64,000 nt of DNA from Pseudomonadota bacterium (GCA_027592275.1 JAQCKF010000013.1:22063-86062); one strand, 5' to 3'; shown: positions 18,246 through 27,311, counted from the stretch's first letter. A program made the numbers and translations. The notes: generated by a model not told the origin, from the letters alone.

Positions 18246-19993
18246 CAATTCACGCCAACGCACTGTCCGACCAACAAATAATCGATGACCTAGGTCAGCT
18301 GAAAACCATTGCCGCCGCGCACATGGGTCCCGGCGCCGCACTCGAAACGAAAACCGTCACCATCGATGGTCAGGAATTAAGTGTTTTCGCCCACGTTCCA
18401 ACAAACCTCGGCGAACTCTATAAGCTGGGATTAGAATTTGGCGATCAGACCTTTTTGGTCTATCAGAACGAGCGCTTCAGTTTCGCCGAGAGCTTGGACC
18501 TAGCATTACGCATGGCCCGAATACTCAAAGAGAAATACAAGATTCAACTGGGTGATCGTGTGGCTATTTGTGCGCGCAATTCTCCTGAATGGTGTATGGC
18601 GTATATGGCGATCACACTGGTGGGCGCAATTGCGGTGCCCATGAACTCCTGGTGGAAGAGCACTGAGTTAAAATACGGCCTCAGCGACAGCGACAGCAAA
18701 TTAATCTTTCTTGACCCAGCACGATTGGACTTGGTACAGCCATTTCTAGATGACCTCGAAGTGCAAATCGTCATGTTTAAGCCCGAAGCTGAATCTGCAT
18801 TTCCCGAATTTTATGAGCTGGCCCGATCCGTGGAGCCGCTATCTCAAGACGAGCTTAATGAGATAGAGGTATTCCCTGAAGACAAAGCTTCGATCATGTA
18901 CACCTCAGGCTCTACAGGCATGCCCAAGGGCGTACTTTCTACGCATCGAAACATAATCAACGCCCTCTATACCTGGAAGTTCGTCAAAGAGATCACAGAG
19001 ATCCTCAGGCCTGAGCTAGTGGAAGATAACCCGGAATTTCCGCCAGCCCTTCTCGCGAATGTACCGCTATTTCATGTAACCGGAAGCCACGCACAGTTTT
19101 TAGCCAGCTTCATTTACTCACGCAAGTTTGTGATGATGTACAAATGGGATGCCGATGCTGCGCTGAAACTAATAGAACAAGAGAGGATTTCAGTATTTCA
19201 CGGTGTACCAACGATGGCCTGGGAAATAATGCAATCCCCAAACTTCGAATCGACAGACCTAAGTAGTTTGCGTGGTGTACAGAGTGGTGGCGCTTCTCGT
19301 CCGCCAGAACATCTCAATATGATCATGCAAAAGTTCCCCGATTCCGTTATTCCTGGTCTTGGTTATGGCCTCACCGAGACAAACGCAATCGGCGCAATAA
19401 TATCTGGAAAATTTTACGCGAGCAGACCAAACAGCACAGGACGACCTACGCCTCCGGTAACGAGCGTAAAGATCGTCGATGACGAAGGTAACACTCTAGA
19501 AGATGGTGGAGTTGGCGAGATTTGCATCAAGGGCGCCACGGTGATGAAGGGCTACTGGAATAATCCAGAGGCCACCGCGGAAGTTATTAAGGACGGTTGG
19601 TTTTACAGCGGCGATATCGGTATGTTGGATGAATTGGGCTTTCTCATCATCCTAGATCGGGCTAAAGACATTGTGATTCGTGGTGGTGAGAACATAGGCT
19701 GCGCTGAAGTAGAATATGCAATCAGCGAACATCCTGAGGTTAGCGAGGTTTCCGTCTACGGCATACCTGAAGAGCGTCTGGGCGAAATGCTCTGTTGCTC
19801 AATCATGCTGCAGGCGGGAAGCGAGCTTAACTCTGAGCAGTTAACCAACTTTCTAAGTTCACGAATAGCAGGCTTTAAGATACCTGAGCGAGCCTTTTTC
19901 CAGTACGAGCAACTACCACGCATAGCAACTGGCAAAATAGCCAAAAGGGAGCTGCGCAAGAAAACCTTGGAATTCCTCGGTGTCGATGCCTGA
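18242..19993 (+). CDS. AMP-forming acyl-CoA synthetase
   Basis: ANL-superfamily ligase of 583 residues, activating a carboxylic acid through an acyl-adenylate and then to CoA. Motifs include the P-loop YTSGSTGMPKGV (about 220-231), GYGLTETNA (about 378-386), the YSGDIG hinge region (about 456-461) and the C-terminal catalytic Lys in LPRIATGKIAKRELRKK. The start is a GTG in a 4-base overlap with the quinone-reductase gene. Long- or medium-chain fatty acid is likely, given FadD-like spacing. A hairpin (20033-20050) sits just downstream. Confidence 0.92.
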   Translation: MTIHANALSDQQIIDDLGQLKTIAAAHMGPGAALETKTVTIDGQELSVFAHVPTNLGELYKLGLEFGDQTFLVYQNERFSFAESLDLALRMARILKEKYKIQLGDRVAICARNSPEWCMAYMAITLVGAIAVPMNSWWKSTELKYGLSDSDSKLIFLDPARLDLVQPFLDDLEVQIVMFKPEAESAFPEFYELARSVEPLSQDELNEIEVFPEDKASIMYTSGSTGMPKGVLSTHRNIINALYTWKFVKEITEILRPELVEDNPEFPPALLANVPLFHVTGSHAQFLASFIYSRKFVMMYKWDADAALKLIEQERISVFHGVPTMAWEIMQSPNFESTDLSSLRGVQSGGASRPPEHLNMIMQKFPDSVIPGLGYGLTETNAIGAIISGKFYASRPNSTGRPTPPVTSVKIVDDEGNTLEDGGVGEICIKGATVMKGYWNNPEATAEVIKDGWFYSGDIGMLDELGFLIILDRAKDIVIRGGENIGCAEVEYAISEHPEVSEVSVYGIPEERLGEMLCCSIMLQAGSELNSEQLTNFLSSRIAGFKIPERAFFQYEQLPRIATGKIAKRELRKKTLEFLGVDA

Positions 19994-20032
19994 TACATAG
20001 CTTTTTTGGAGACTATAAACTTCTGATTTTAT

Positions 20033-20050
20033 TAGCCTTTCTCAAGGCTA
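20033..20050. terminator. Stem-loop after the acyl-CoA synthetase gene
   Basis: TAGCCTT and AAGGCTA pair over 7 bp around loop TCTC, 40 bases after the stop. Only AT-rich sequence, not a T-tract, follows, so it is a weak terminator or a processing hairpin. Confidence 0.4.
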
Positions 20051-20169
20051 TAAATTGGTGAAAAATTCTTTCTCTTTTTATTGAAGATTCACGCTTGAAC
20101 AAACGATAGGTTTACTTAGGAGCCTTAGCTCCATGTGGACACCCGTTTAGCGACAGAGTGAGAATCGCC

Positions 20170-20406
20170 ATGAAAGAACTCCAGTGGGATGATTCAATCG
20201 ACGACTCGAATGAGTTTTTTGATGCAGCTGTAGTCCTGCCTGTTGATGAAGAAAATATGACCGACGAAACACCGGTGAATGCAGTCTCGACTAAGACTCA
20301 ATATACCGAACTGCGTAGACGCATCGAAGAACGTTTAGATGGCAAACGCATCGATCATGAGTTCGAATACGACGATCTGGATGGCTTGCTCGACAACATG
20401 GGCTAG
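20170..20406 (+). CDS. Small highly charged protein, PA3496-like
   Basis: About 78 residues from the ATG at 20170 (a GTG at 20158 is the other option). Acidic N-terminal half; the C-terminal motif LRRRIEERLDGKRIDHEFEY recalls the PA3496-type small proteins of gammaproteobacteria, which share an RR-IE-L-E-RLR-E pattern and have no established biochemistry. No signal peptide or membrane segment. It stands alone between the acyl-CoA ligase and the Anbu gene. Confidence 0.6.
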   Translation: MKELQWDDSIDDSNEFFDAAVVLPVDEENMTDETPVNAVSTKTQYTELRRRIEERLDGKRIDHEFEYDDLDGLLDNMG

Positions 20407-20474
20407 GCTCGACTATCATCCGAAAGCGCCTGCATCCTGCTTTCTTGGCTCTCTAGCTACTGTTCTACGTCAAC

Positions 20475-20501
20475 TAAATATTACGAAATCCGTGATATTT
20501 A
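20475..20501. promoter_or_regulatory. Imperfect 27-bp palindrome upstream of the Anbu gene
   Basis: Arms TAAATATTACG and CGTGATATTTA are inverted copies with one mismatch around AAATC, ending 89 bases before the Anbu start. The size and AT-rich symmetry fit a dimeric repressor or activator site. The regulator is unknown. Confidence 0.4.
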
Positions 20502-20590
20502 CTGCCAGTGAAATTCCCCGAGAAACCGCTACCCACTCACTATCATAGTTAGTATGATTACGTGCTCGATTTATCAGAATTATTAGAAAT

Positions 20591-21349
20591 ATGACATATT
20601 GTGTAGCAGTATCAGTGGATGCAGGCATCGTGTTTTGCTCCGATTCACTCACCAACGCCGGCATCGATCAGGTGTCTTCCTACAGCAAAATGTTCCACTT
20701 CGGCATCGACGGCGAACGACAAATCGTCATCCTCTGCGCCGGCAACCTCGCCACGACTCAGGCCACCATAGCTACCATAAAGTCCGACATTAAAAAGAAA
20801 GCAGATGTAAACCTTCTAACCATAGAAACTCTAGGAGAGGCGGCGGATTACATCGGAGATATTTCCAGAGAGCAACAGGGAAAGCGCACAGTCGAAGGCA
20901 AGAAATTTGAGGCCAGTTTCATTATTGGCGGCCAGATCGGCAGTGCCAAGCATGAAACCATCCTCATCTACCCGGAGGGGAATCACATCACTACCTCCAA
21001 GGATACGCCCTATCTACAAATCGGCGAGAGCAAATACGGCAAGCCGATTTTAGACCGCATACTGCAGCCAGAGCTCGATCTAGATACCTGCGCTATGTGC
21101 GCACTCGTTTCCATGGACTCGACTCTACGCAGCAATCTCAGCGTAGGCCCGCCGATAGAGATGCAGATCTACAAAACCGGCTCTCTCACGGCAAAAAATC
21201 TACACCGCTTCGAGGAAGACAGTGAATTCCTTCGCGAACTTAAAAAATCCTGGGATCAACTTCTCAAAGAGGCCTTCTTGCGCATGCCTCCGCTGACTTG
21301 GGCAACTAACTGGGATAGATCAAGCCGTGAACGAAACGGATCTTCCTAA
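20591..21349 (+). CDS. Anbu: proteasome-type (HslV-like) peptidase
   Basis: Ancestral beta-subunit family of Ntn-hydrolases related to HslV and 20S proteasome subunits. The protein begins MTYCVAVSVDAGIVFCSDS, so removing Met would expose the catalytic Thr. The Asp in the SDSLTNAG region and the Lys in SSYSKMF (about 33-39) correspond to the rest of the active site. It has 252 residues, near the family length, though about 15 residues after MPPLTW look like an extension. The tail runs 44 bases into the convergent metallopeptidase gene. Across the convergence lie alpha-E and permuted ATP-grasp genes, the known Anbu partners. The usual transglutaminase-like gene is absent. Confidence 0.9.
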   Translation: MTYCVAVSVDAGIVFCSDSLTNAGIDQVSSYSKMFHFGIDGERQIVILCAGNLATTQATIATIKSDIKKKADVNLLTIETLGEAADYIGDISREQQGKRTVEGKKFEASFIIGGQIGSAKHETILIYPEGNHITTSKDTPYLQIGESKYGKPILDRILQPELDLDTCAMCALVSMDSTLRSNLSVGPPIEMQIYKTGSLTAKNLHRFEEDSEFLRELKKSWDQLLKEAFLRMPPLTWATNWDRSSRERNGSS

Positions 21350-22310
21350 GAGATAATTCGGAAAGGACGAAGGGGTAGGCATCTTCCAACCCCATACTTC
21401 TATTTAGCGAATTCAGCAGCAGCACCAACTCTGCCCATTTGTCCAAAGTATTATCGATATCGTCGAACTGTGCGGAGCTTTGGCTCACCCGGTATTGATT
21501 CGCCGTCTCTAGCGTATCTGTCATGTGTAGATAGTGCGCCCAGACTTCGGCCCAGTCTTCCCAGGGATGCGACTGCGCATAATGGCTAATCATGTCTGGG
21601 TCGTGAGGTGCGATGAAATTATTCTCATAATACTCCTTAAGAGCGGCGCCATAGTCCTCAGTATAGTCTCCGAATAACTCCACGAACTGTCGCTTTCTCT
21701 CATCAGTCGTTATCAACTTCAAGAAATAGTAGTGACCGCTTTCGTGACGAAAATGCCCCAGCAGAGTTCGGTACAATTCCCGCGTATACTGCCGCGCTAT
21801 TTCTCTATTCACACGATCTGCTTCTGCGATATTAATCGTGATCATTCCATCAAAATGACCCGTGTTCACGTGTTGCTCGAATACCCCAGGGTTGGTGCGT
21901 TTATCTTCCATGAACTTGAAAGCCAGACCCATACGATCTTTCTGCTTGCTTACGACAGGCAGATTGAGGCTCAGCAACGAATAGATGAGTCGGCGCTTGG
22001 CATACTCTAAACTCTTCCACCAGGCGCGGCGGTTTTTATCAAGTAAATTCGGAATTGTATGGTTCATTTCACAAGAAAGGCAGTAGTCGTCTACTGAGTC
22101 GCTCACCAGCCAATTGCATACGTCATACTCAATCGAGTTCTTGCAGCGATGCAGCGTGGAATCACGAGAGATGTGCTGCCCCAAGTCTTCGTTGGCTATC
22201 CTGCGCATATTCATACTATAAGGATCGAAACCAACACCGTAACCACAGCTAAGGCACTTGGTATTCTCGAAAAAAAGCATCTGCCCACATTTACAATTGA
22301 AATTTCTCAT
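21306..22310 (-). CDS. Putative zinc-binding metallopeptidase with N-terminal zinc ribbons
   Basis: 334 residues. Cys pairs near the N-terminus (CKCGQM, CLSCGYG, then CKNS, CNWLV and CLSC to about residue 80) form one or two zinc ribbons. The catalytic candidate is HFRHESGHYYF (about 190-200), a HExxH zinc-protease motif, followed by DYAQSHPWEDWAEVWAHYLH-type sequence (about 240-262) that could give the third ligand. This fits the conserved COG4307-type family. The start codon directly abuts the alpha-E stop, so it is the third gene of the ATP-grasp/alpha-E operon. The 3' end overlaps the Anbu gene tail to tail. Confidence 0.85.
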   Translation of the reverse strand: MRNFNCKCGQMLFFENTKCLSCGYGVGFDPYSMNMRRIANEDLGQHISRDSTLHRCKNSIEYDVCNWLVSDSVDDYCLSCEMNHTIPNLLDKNRRAWWKSLEYAKRRLIYSLLSLNLPVVSKQKDRMGLAFKFMEDKRTNPGVFEQHVNTGHFDGMITINIAEADRVNREIARQYTRELYRTLLGHFRHESGHYYFLKLITTDERKRQFVELFGDYTEDYGAALKEYYENNFIAPHDPDMISHYAQSHPWEDWAEVWAHYLHMTDTLETANQYRVSQSSAQFDDIDNTLDKWAELVLLLNSLNRSMGLEDAYPFVLSELSLRKIRFVHGLIYPS

Positions 22311-23255
22311 CTAGTTGTGAGGAAGAAACCAAGTATCTGCAATGCTAGTGTGTATCTTGGCAATCTCTACCTGTAAGTCATCTAGGTATTGAAACAAGCC
22401 TGCATCGAGCAATTTACTGATGTCGCCCTTCTCTATCATTCGCAGCGTCTTATTTACCTGCGTAGTAGACTTGCTATTTTTCGGAAGATGCTTGAGCACC
22501 TTCGTGATCGTAGTCAGTGCATGAGTTGCCGCACGAGGAAAATCATCATCCTGTAGTAGAAACCTTACGACATCTTCACCATTGACTCGATGCTTCACGT
22601 GCTGTCTATACATCTGATAAGCAGTTAGTGAGCGCAAAATACTCATCCACAACGTATTCTCATAAGGTTCGTTGGACTCTACCTGCTTCGCGCCTGTACC
22701 TATATCAGGGAGGAGATTACCGGATCCAACATCGACAATACGAGTTGCCATATCGGCGCGCTCGAGAGACCTGCCTAAACGCACAAAACTGTAGGCCGCT
22801 CCCCTGCTCATGCTGCCAGCCATCAATCCTGATATTTCGTGACAGTTTGAGATTATCTCTTCGAGAAACTTGTGCCTCGAGCCTCCCGAGATAGAACCTG
22901 CTGCATTGTCTTTGACATAGTGGAACAAATCATTAATCTGCTCGAATGCTTCCAACGGCATAATCTCCCGTGTGGTGCGGGCATTCTCGCGAGTATTCTT
23001 CAATGTATTCAAAAGCGAGCTAGCGCTATCAAGCAACAGAAAGCGCATTACATTGCGTTCATTAGCCTGTTTGTATTTCTCATCAAAGGCCCTGTCAGTT
23101 CCGGTAATCTCAACTAATGATCGCCAACTTAATTTCGTGCCCGGAGGCAAGTCTAACAATAGAGTTGAGAACACGCTTAGCAGACGCGCGGTGTTCTCGG
23201 CTCGTTCCAGATAACGTGCCTGCCAATAAATTCGTTCAGCTACTCGAGAAAGCAT
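22311..23255 (-). CDS. Alpha-E domain protein (COG2307 type)
   Basis: 314-residue all-helical protein starting LSRVAERIYWQARYLERAENTARL, the hallmark N-terminus of the alpha-E family. Later helices include SMSRGAAYSFVRLGRSLERADM (split near 155-177) and an ALTTITKVLKHLPKN region. Function is unknown. It is nearly always encoded beside permuted ATP-grasp enzymes and is thought to be a helper or scaffold for peptide-bond formation. Here it lies four bases after the ATP-grasp gene and abuts the metallopeptidase, so all three are one transcript. Confidence 0.92.
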   Translation of the reverse strand: MLSRVAERIYWQARYLERAENTARLLSVFSTLLLDLPPGTKLSWRSLVEITGTDRAFDEKYKQANERNVMRFLLLDSASSLLNTLKNTRENARTTREIMPLEAFEQINDLFHYVKDNAAGSISGGSRHKFLEEIISNCHEISGLMAGSMSRGAAYSFVRLGRSLERADMATRIVDVGSGNLLPDIGTGAKQVESNEPYENTLWMSILRSLTAYQMYRQHVKHRVNGEDVVRFLLQDDDFPRAATHALTTITKVLKHLPKNSKSTTQVNKTLRMIEKGDISKLLDAGLFQYLDDLQVEIAKIHTSIADTWFLPHN

Positions 23256-23259
23256 GGGC

Positions 23260-24702
23260 TTATTTGTCTCCCACTATCCAGGTGTCTTTACTACCGCCAC
23301 CCTGTGATGAATTGACTATGAACGAGCCTTTTACCATGGCGACTCGCGTTAGGCCGCCAGCGGTTACATGCGTCTTGTCAGCCTGCAGTATGAAGGGACG
23401 CAGATCCACGTGTCGCGGTTCAACAACGCGCTCACCCAATATGGGCACAGTGGAAAGTGATATCAAAGGCTGCGCCATGTAGTTTCTCGGGTCAGCTTTA
23501 ATTCTTCGAGCAAATTCAGCCAACTCACGCTTACTTGCCTGCGGACCAATGAGCATTCCATAGCCTCCGGATTCGTTAGCTGGCTTTATCACTAGCTTAT
23601 CTAGGTGCTGCAGTACGTGCTGGCGCTGCACCTTATCGATACACAGAAAACTCTCCACATTCGGCAGAAGAGGCTCTTCTCCGAGATAGTACTTAATCAT
23701 TGCAGGAACGTAGGTATAGATAATCTTGTCGTCGGCGACGCCTGCGCCAGGAGCATTTGCGAGAGCCAAGTTACCTTTTACCCAAGATTTGAAAAGGCCG
23801 GGCACGCCAAGGGTAGAATCTTTTCGAAATACTTTTGGATCAAGAAACATATCATCGATTCTACGATAGACCACATCGACCTGAGACAGGCCATCGATCG
23901 TACGCATAAAGACTTTATCTTTTTCAACAACAAGATCACCACCCTCAACGAGTTCCGCACCCATCCTCTGCGCGAGGAAGGAATGCTCGAAATAGGCGGA
24001 GTTGAAGGCTCCTGGAGTAAGTACTACAACCTCGGGATAGTCAGACGGCCGCGGCGAGATGGCAGCCAGCGTATCGAAAAGCTGCGCCGGATATTCGGTA
24101 ATAGGACGAATACGATGATTCTCGAATAGCTCAGGGAACACTCGCTTAGTAACGCGCCTGTTCTCCAACATATAGGAAACGCCTGAAGGCACTCGCAGAT
24201 TATCTTCTAATACATAGAATTGACCGTCATCGTCTTTTATTAAATCGGTTCCGCATATGTGCGCCCACACGCCATACTTTGGTTTTATCCCCATGCACTC
24301 CTTTCTAAAATTCGTCGAATCTAGGACGAGTTCCTTGGGAATTATTTTGTCTTTAAAAATCTTCTGATCGTTGTAGGTATCATTGATGAAACAATTCAAT
24401 GCGCGTAGGCGTTGTTGTAGGCCAAGGCTGGTTTGATCCCATTCCTTTTCGGCTATGATGCGCGGAATGATGTCGTACGGCCATTCGCGATCGATATTCC
24501 CGGCGTCACTGTAAACAGTGAAGGAGATACCCATTGTCTTGATCGCAAGATCAGCGGCACGCTTCTTCTCTAGCAACTCGCCATGGGTGAGAGAGGCAAG
24601 ATGACTTGCCAGACGGCGTGCTGGTTTACGAGCAAACCCTGGAGAGCTGATAATCTCGTCGAAGAATTTTCCCGAATTGTAAGTCTTCCAGTTGACGCGC
24701 AT
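23260..24702 (-). CDS. Circularly permuted type 2 ATP-grasp enzyme (COG2308 type)
   Basis: 480 residues, typical length. Recognisable blocks are GISFTVYSD (about 55-63), DIIPRIIAEKEWDQTSLGLQQRLRALN (split near 72-100), the LEDNLRVPSGVSYMLENR nucleotide/metal-site segment (about 164-181), and KPANESGGYGMLIGPQA near 370-388. These enzymes are predicted to ligate amino acids or peptides with ATP. First gene of the operon with alpha-E and the zinc peptidase; the Anbu gene faces it. Substrate unknown. Confidence 0.92.
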   Translation of the reverse strand: MRVNWKTYNSGKFFDEIISSPGFARKPARRLASHLASLTHGELLEKKRAADLAIKTMGISFTVYSDAGNIDREWPYDIIPRIIAEKEWDQTSLGLQQRLRALNCFINDTYNDQKIFKDKIIPKELVLDSTNFRKECMGIKPKYGVWAHICGTDLIKDDDGQFYVLEDNLRVPSGVSYMLENRRVTKRVFPELFENHRIRPITEYPAQLFDTLAAISPRPSDYPEVVVLTPGAFNSAYFEHSFLAQRMGAELVEGGDLVVEKDKVFMRTIDGLSQVDVVYRRIDDMFLDPKVFRKDSTLGVPGLFKSWVKGNLALANAPGAGVADDKIIYTYVPAMIKYYLGEEPLLPNVESFLCIDKVQRQHVLQHLDKLVIKPANESGGYGMLIGPQASKRELAEFARRIKADPRNYMAQPLISLSTVPILGERVVEPRHVDLRPFILQADKTHVTAGGLTRVAMVKGSFIVNSSQGGGSKDTWIVGDK

Positions 24703-24781
24703 AAAATTTTCTCAAGGAAAGATGATTCACTAAGTTAAAGCATTCCGAGGTTACTGGCAATCTTGATGCCGCGCTCTTCGC

Positions 24782-25162
24782 TTACAGGGGCCAGGCCATT
24801 AGCAGCAACGGCAGTGCGACGATGACTATAACAATTTCCAAGGGTAAACCCATACGCCAGTAGTCACCAAATTTATAACCGCCTGGGCCCATAATCAAAG
24901 CGTTGTTCTGATGCCCTATTGGAGTCAGAAATGCACACGATGCACCTACCGCCACAGCCATCAAGAAGGCGTCAGGGTTAAGGTTGAGGGCAAGAGCGAT
25001 GTTGTAGGCTATAGGCGCCATGAGAATTGCAGTAGCCGCATTGTTAAGAACATCCGATACCGTCATCGTAATAATAAGTATCATGGCTATTAGAAATACT
25101 GGAGACAGATCGCCGGCAACTGCGAGAATGCCATCGACTAGCAGAGTCGTGGTGCCCGTTGT
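24782..25162 (-). pseudogene. C-terminal part of an SLC13-type transporter, separated by an in-frame amber codon
   Basis: Continues the frame of the upstream transporter fragment after TAG at 25163-25165 and runs 126 codons to its own TAA. It reads TTGTTTLLVDGILAVAGDL, then the conserved SDVLNNAATAILMAPIA (second Asn-Asn-Ala substrate/sodium motif of the DASS fold), SCAFLTPIGHQNNALIMGPGGY and a final membrane segment. A Met at 25084 could restart translation, but that would make only the last two helices. The expected residue at the amber position is probably Gln (CAG to TAG). Confidence 0.8.
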
Positions 25163-26557
25163 CTACAATGCTGTGCCGAGCGGTATCATTGCACCAAGTA
25201 GTACGACAACAGCCCAATCCACACCATCATAAAATTCCCTAACAGGCACGATATTTAGAAGAACCATGGCAACGGTGGCCATACCTAAAGCAAGCTGAAT
25301 GGAGACTAGGCCACTCGCAGCTGCAACGATAGCAAGAATAAAAGTTAACATGGCTGGAATGGCTTTAGTATTTCGTCCTAGACCAAGCGCTCGACTCGCA
25401 AGGGGATAGCAATTCAACTTAACTATTGCCTCCTCTATTTCACCCACTTCGCCGTGCAGCAATAACACATCCCCCACGGCAAATTTGAAGTTCCGCAGCC
25501 TTTCTCTATGCGGGGTTCCCGATCGAGATGCCGCCAACAAATTTACCCCATACTTTCGATTAAACCTTAATTGGCTAGGCGTTCTCCCAACGATAAACGA
25601 ATTCGGAGTAACTACAACTTCCACAGCCTGCATATCTTCCGAGTGGAGCACTTCTCTCTGCACATTCTCCGCTGATACCATCTGCAAATTGTGATTCTTA
25701 GAGAACTGAGCAATATCATCATGTGAGCCCTGAATCATTAGTAGATCGCTGGCTGCAATTAACTGCCGACGATAAACAACAGAAATGTTTTCCCGTCTAT
25801 GAACCATCGAGAGTAGTGTCAGGTTTTGTTCTGCAAGGCTGTCTTTTAGCTCTCCGGCCTTTTTTTCAAAAAAAGTCGACTCTTCAGTCACTTTCAATTC
25901 AAACAAATATTTCTCTACATCGAAAAGCTCAAGGCCGGTGGTTTGTTTTCGCACTTTTACCAACTTCCAACCGATAAACAGCATGAAGAAGATGCCACAT
26001 ATTGCTATGCCTCCACCAACTGGAGCATAGTCAAACATTGTAAAAGCTTCTCCATTCATCTGTTGCCGATAGTTTGCGATCAAAATATTCGGCGGAGTAC
26101 CAATTAGAGTGACCAAGCCCCCCAAGATCGAACCAAATGATAACGGCATTAAAACCGTGGCTGGAGATCGGCCGGCCTTGTTCGTAGATCGAATAGCAAT
26201 TGGCATCAACAATGCCAATGCCCCGACATTATTCATGAACATCGACAGGAATGCCGCGAGAAAGGTTAATACAGCAATATGAAGAAATGGCTTAGAGGAA
26301 ATAGGCTCAATGGCATCGGCCACGAATTCGACAGCTCCTGATTTCGTCAAACCAAAGCTTACTATCAATACCATTATCACCGTAATAGTCGCCGGATTCC
26401 CAAATCCAGCGAACATCTCGGCCTGTGGTATTAGACCGAAGATGCTGGCGGTAAATAGCGCGCCGAGCGCGACTATGTCGTAACGCCATCTCCCCCATAC
26501 TAATAAGACTAAGAGCGCGAAAAGTATAAGCAGCAGAACACTTTGATCAGTAGTCAT
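25163..26557 (-). CDS. SLC13/DASS-family permease with two TrkA-C domains, truncated by an amber codon
   Basis: Secondary transporter of the divalent anion:sodium symporter group, N-terminal 464 residues. Membrane helices from about 5; the first conserved motif SMFMNNVGALALLMPIA (about 109-125) and GTPPNILIANYRQQM (about 157-171) fit the family. Two RCK_C regulatory domains (about 215-380, for example LLMIQGSHDDIAQFSKN and GDVLLLHGEVGEIEEA) sit between helix bundles. Translation stops in VLLGAMIPLGTAL, just where a full protein would go on for 126 more residues (591 total). The second half of the transport core is missing, so this piece alone should not work. Confidence 0.85.
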   Translation of the reverse strand: MTTDQSVLLLILFALLVLLVWGRWRYDIVALGALFTASIFGLIPQAEMFAGFGNPATITVIMVLIVSFGLTKSGAVEFVADAIEPISSKPFLHIAVLTFLAAFLSMFMNNVGALALLMPIAIRSTNKAGRSPATVLMPLSFGSILGGLVTLIGTPPNILIANYRQQMNGEAFTMFDYAPVGGGIAICGIFFMLFIGWKLVKVRKQTTGLELFDVEKYLFELKVTEESTFFEKKAGELKDSLAEQNLTLLSMVHRRENISVVYRRQLIAASDLLMIQGSHDDIAQFSKNHNLQMVSAENVQREVLHSEDMQAVEVVVTPNSFIVGRTPSQLRFNRKYGVNLLAASRSGTPHRERLRNFKFAVGDVLLLHGEVGEIEEAIVKLNCYPLASRALGLGRNTKAIPAMLTFILAIVAAASGLVSIQLALGMATVAMVLLNIVPVREFYDGVDWAVVVLLGAMIPLGTAL

Positions 26558-26572
26558 CTAGAAAAAACCTGA

Positions 26573-27283
26573 CTATACAATTTTAAAATCCAGAGTCCCG
26601 ACGCCTTCTACACAGGCAACTATTCGATCACCCTTGGTTGCTGCCGCCACACCAGATGGGGTGCCCGTGTAGATTATATCCCCGGATTTCAATTCGAAGT
26701 ACTTGGAAAGCTCAGCGATTATTTCGGGCACCGACCAAATCATCTCATTGAGACTGGCCTGCTGCCGAGTTTCATCATTTAACTTTAAAGAGATTTGCCT
26801 ATCACCAAGCTGACCCACTTCACTTATAGGTAGTATGGCCGAGATTGGCGCAGATTGATCGAAACCCTTAGCCAGGTCCCAGGGCCGCCCCTTACTCTTG
26901 GCGATATCCTGTAAGTCGCGACGGGTGAAGTCTATGCCAACAGCATAGCCATAGACGCAATCCATCACCGATTTCAGGTCAATGTCTTTGCCCCCCGATT
27001 TTAAGGCTACGACTAGTTCAACTTCATAATGTAGGTCGTTCGTTGCCTGAGGATACGCCACGTCTTGGTTGAAGGTGACACAGGCGTTTGCTGGTTTGCT
27101 AAAAAAAACCGGTGGCTCTTGTTTCGGGTCTCCACCCATCTCCTTTACATGCTCGCTATAGTTTCTGCCTACACAATAGATTCGATGAACCGGGAATCGT
27201 GGAGCCTGTTCACTTACTTCAGCCTGCGCATCAAGTCTCACTGGCACGGTGGTAGGTTCGTGTTGTTGAACTACAAATTTCAT
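26573..27283 (-). CDS. Fumarylacetoacetate hydrolase family protein
   Basis: 236 residues of the FAH catalytic fold: IYCVGRNYSEHVKEMG (about 35-50), FSKPANACV, the metal ligands in LHYEVELVVAL (about 84-94), GYAVGIDFTRRDLQ and IYTGTPSGVAAATKGD (about 204-219). The family hydrolyses or decarboxylates beta-dicarbonyl acids such as fumarylpyruvate, acylpyruvates or oxaloacetate with Mg. It sits 15 bases upstream of nothing related except the broken permease, with which it may share a transcript. Exact substrate unknown. Confidence 0.92.
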   Translation of the reverse strand: MKFVVQQHEPTTVPVRLDAQAEVSEQAPRFPVHRIYCVGRNYSEHVKEMGGDPKQEPPVFFSKPANACVTFNQDVAYPQATNDLHYEVELVVALKSGGKDIDLKSVMDCVYGYAVGIDFTRRDLQDIAKSKGRPWDLAKGFDQSAPISAILPISEVGQLGDRQISLKLNDETRQQASLNEMIWSVPEIIAELSKYFELKSGDIIYTGTPSGVAAATKGDRIVACVEGVGTLDFKIV

Positions 27284-27311
27284 AGCGGTGAATTCTCTGT
27301 GGTTGTCGATT

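Noticed and set aside
25163..25165. Amber codon read as an amino acid (pyrrolysine or code change)
   Set aside because: Many genes in the window end normally in TAG, and no pyl genes are seen; a point mutation is simpler.
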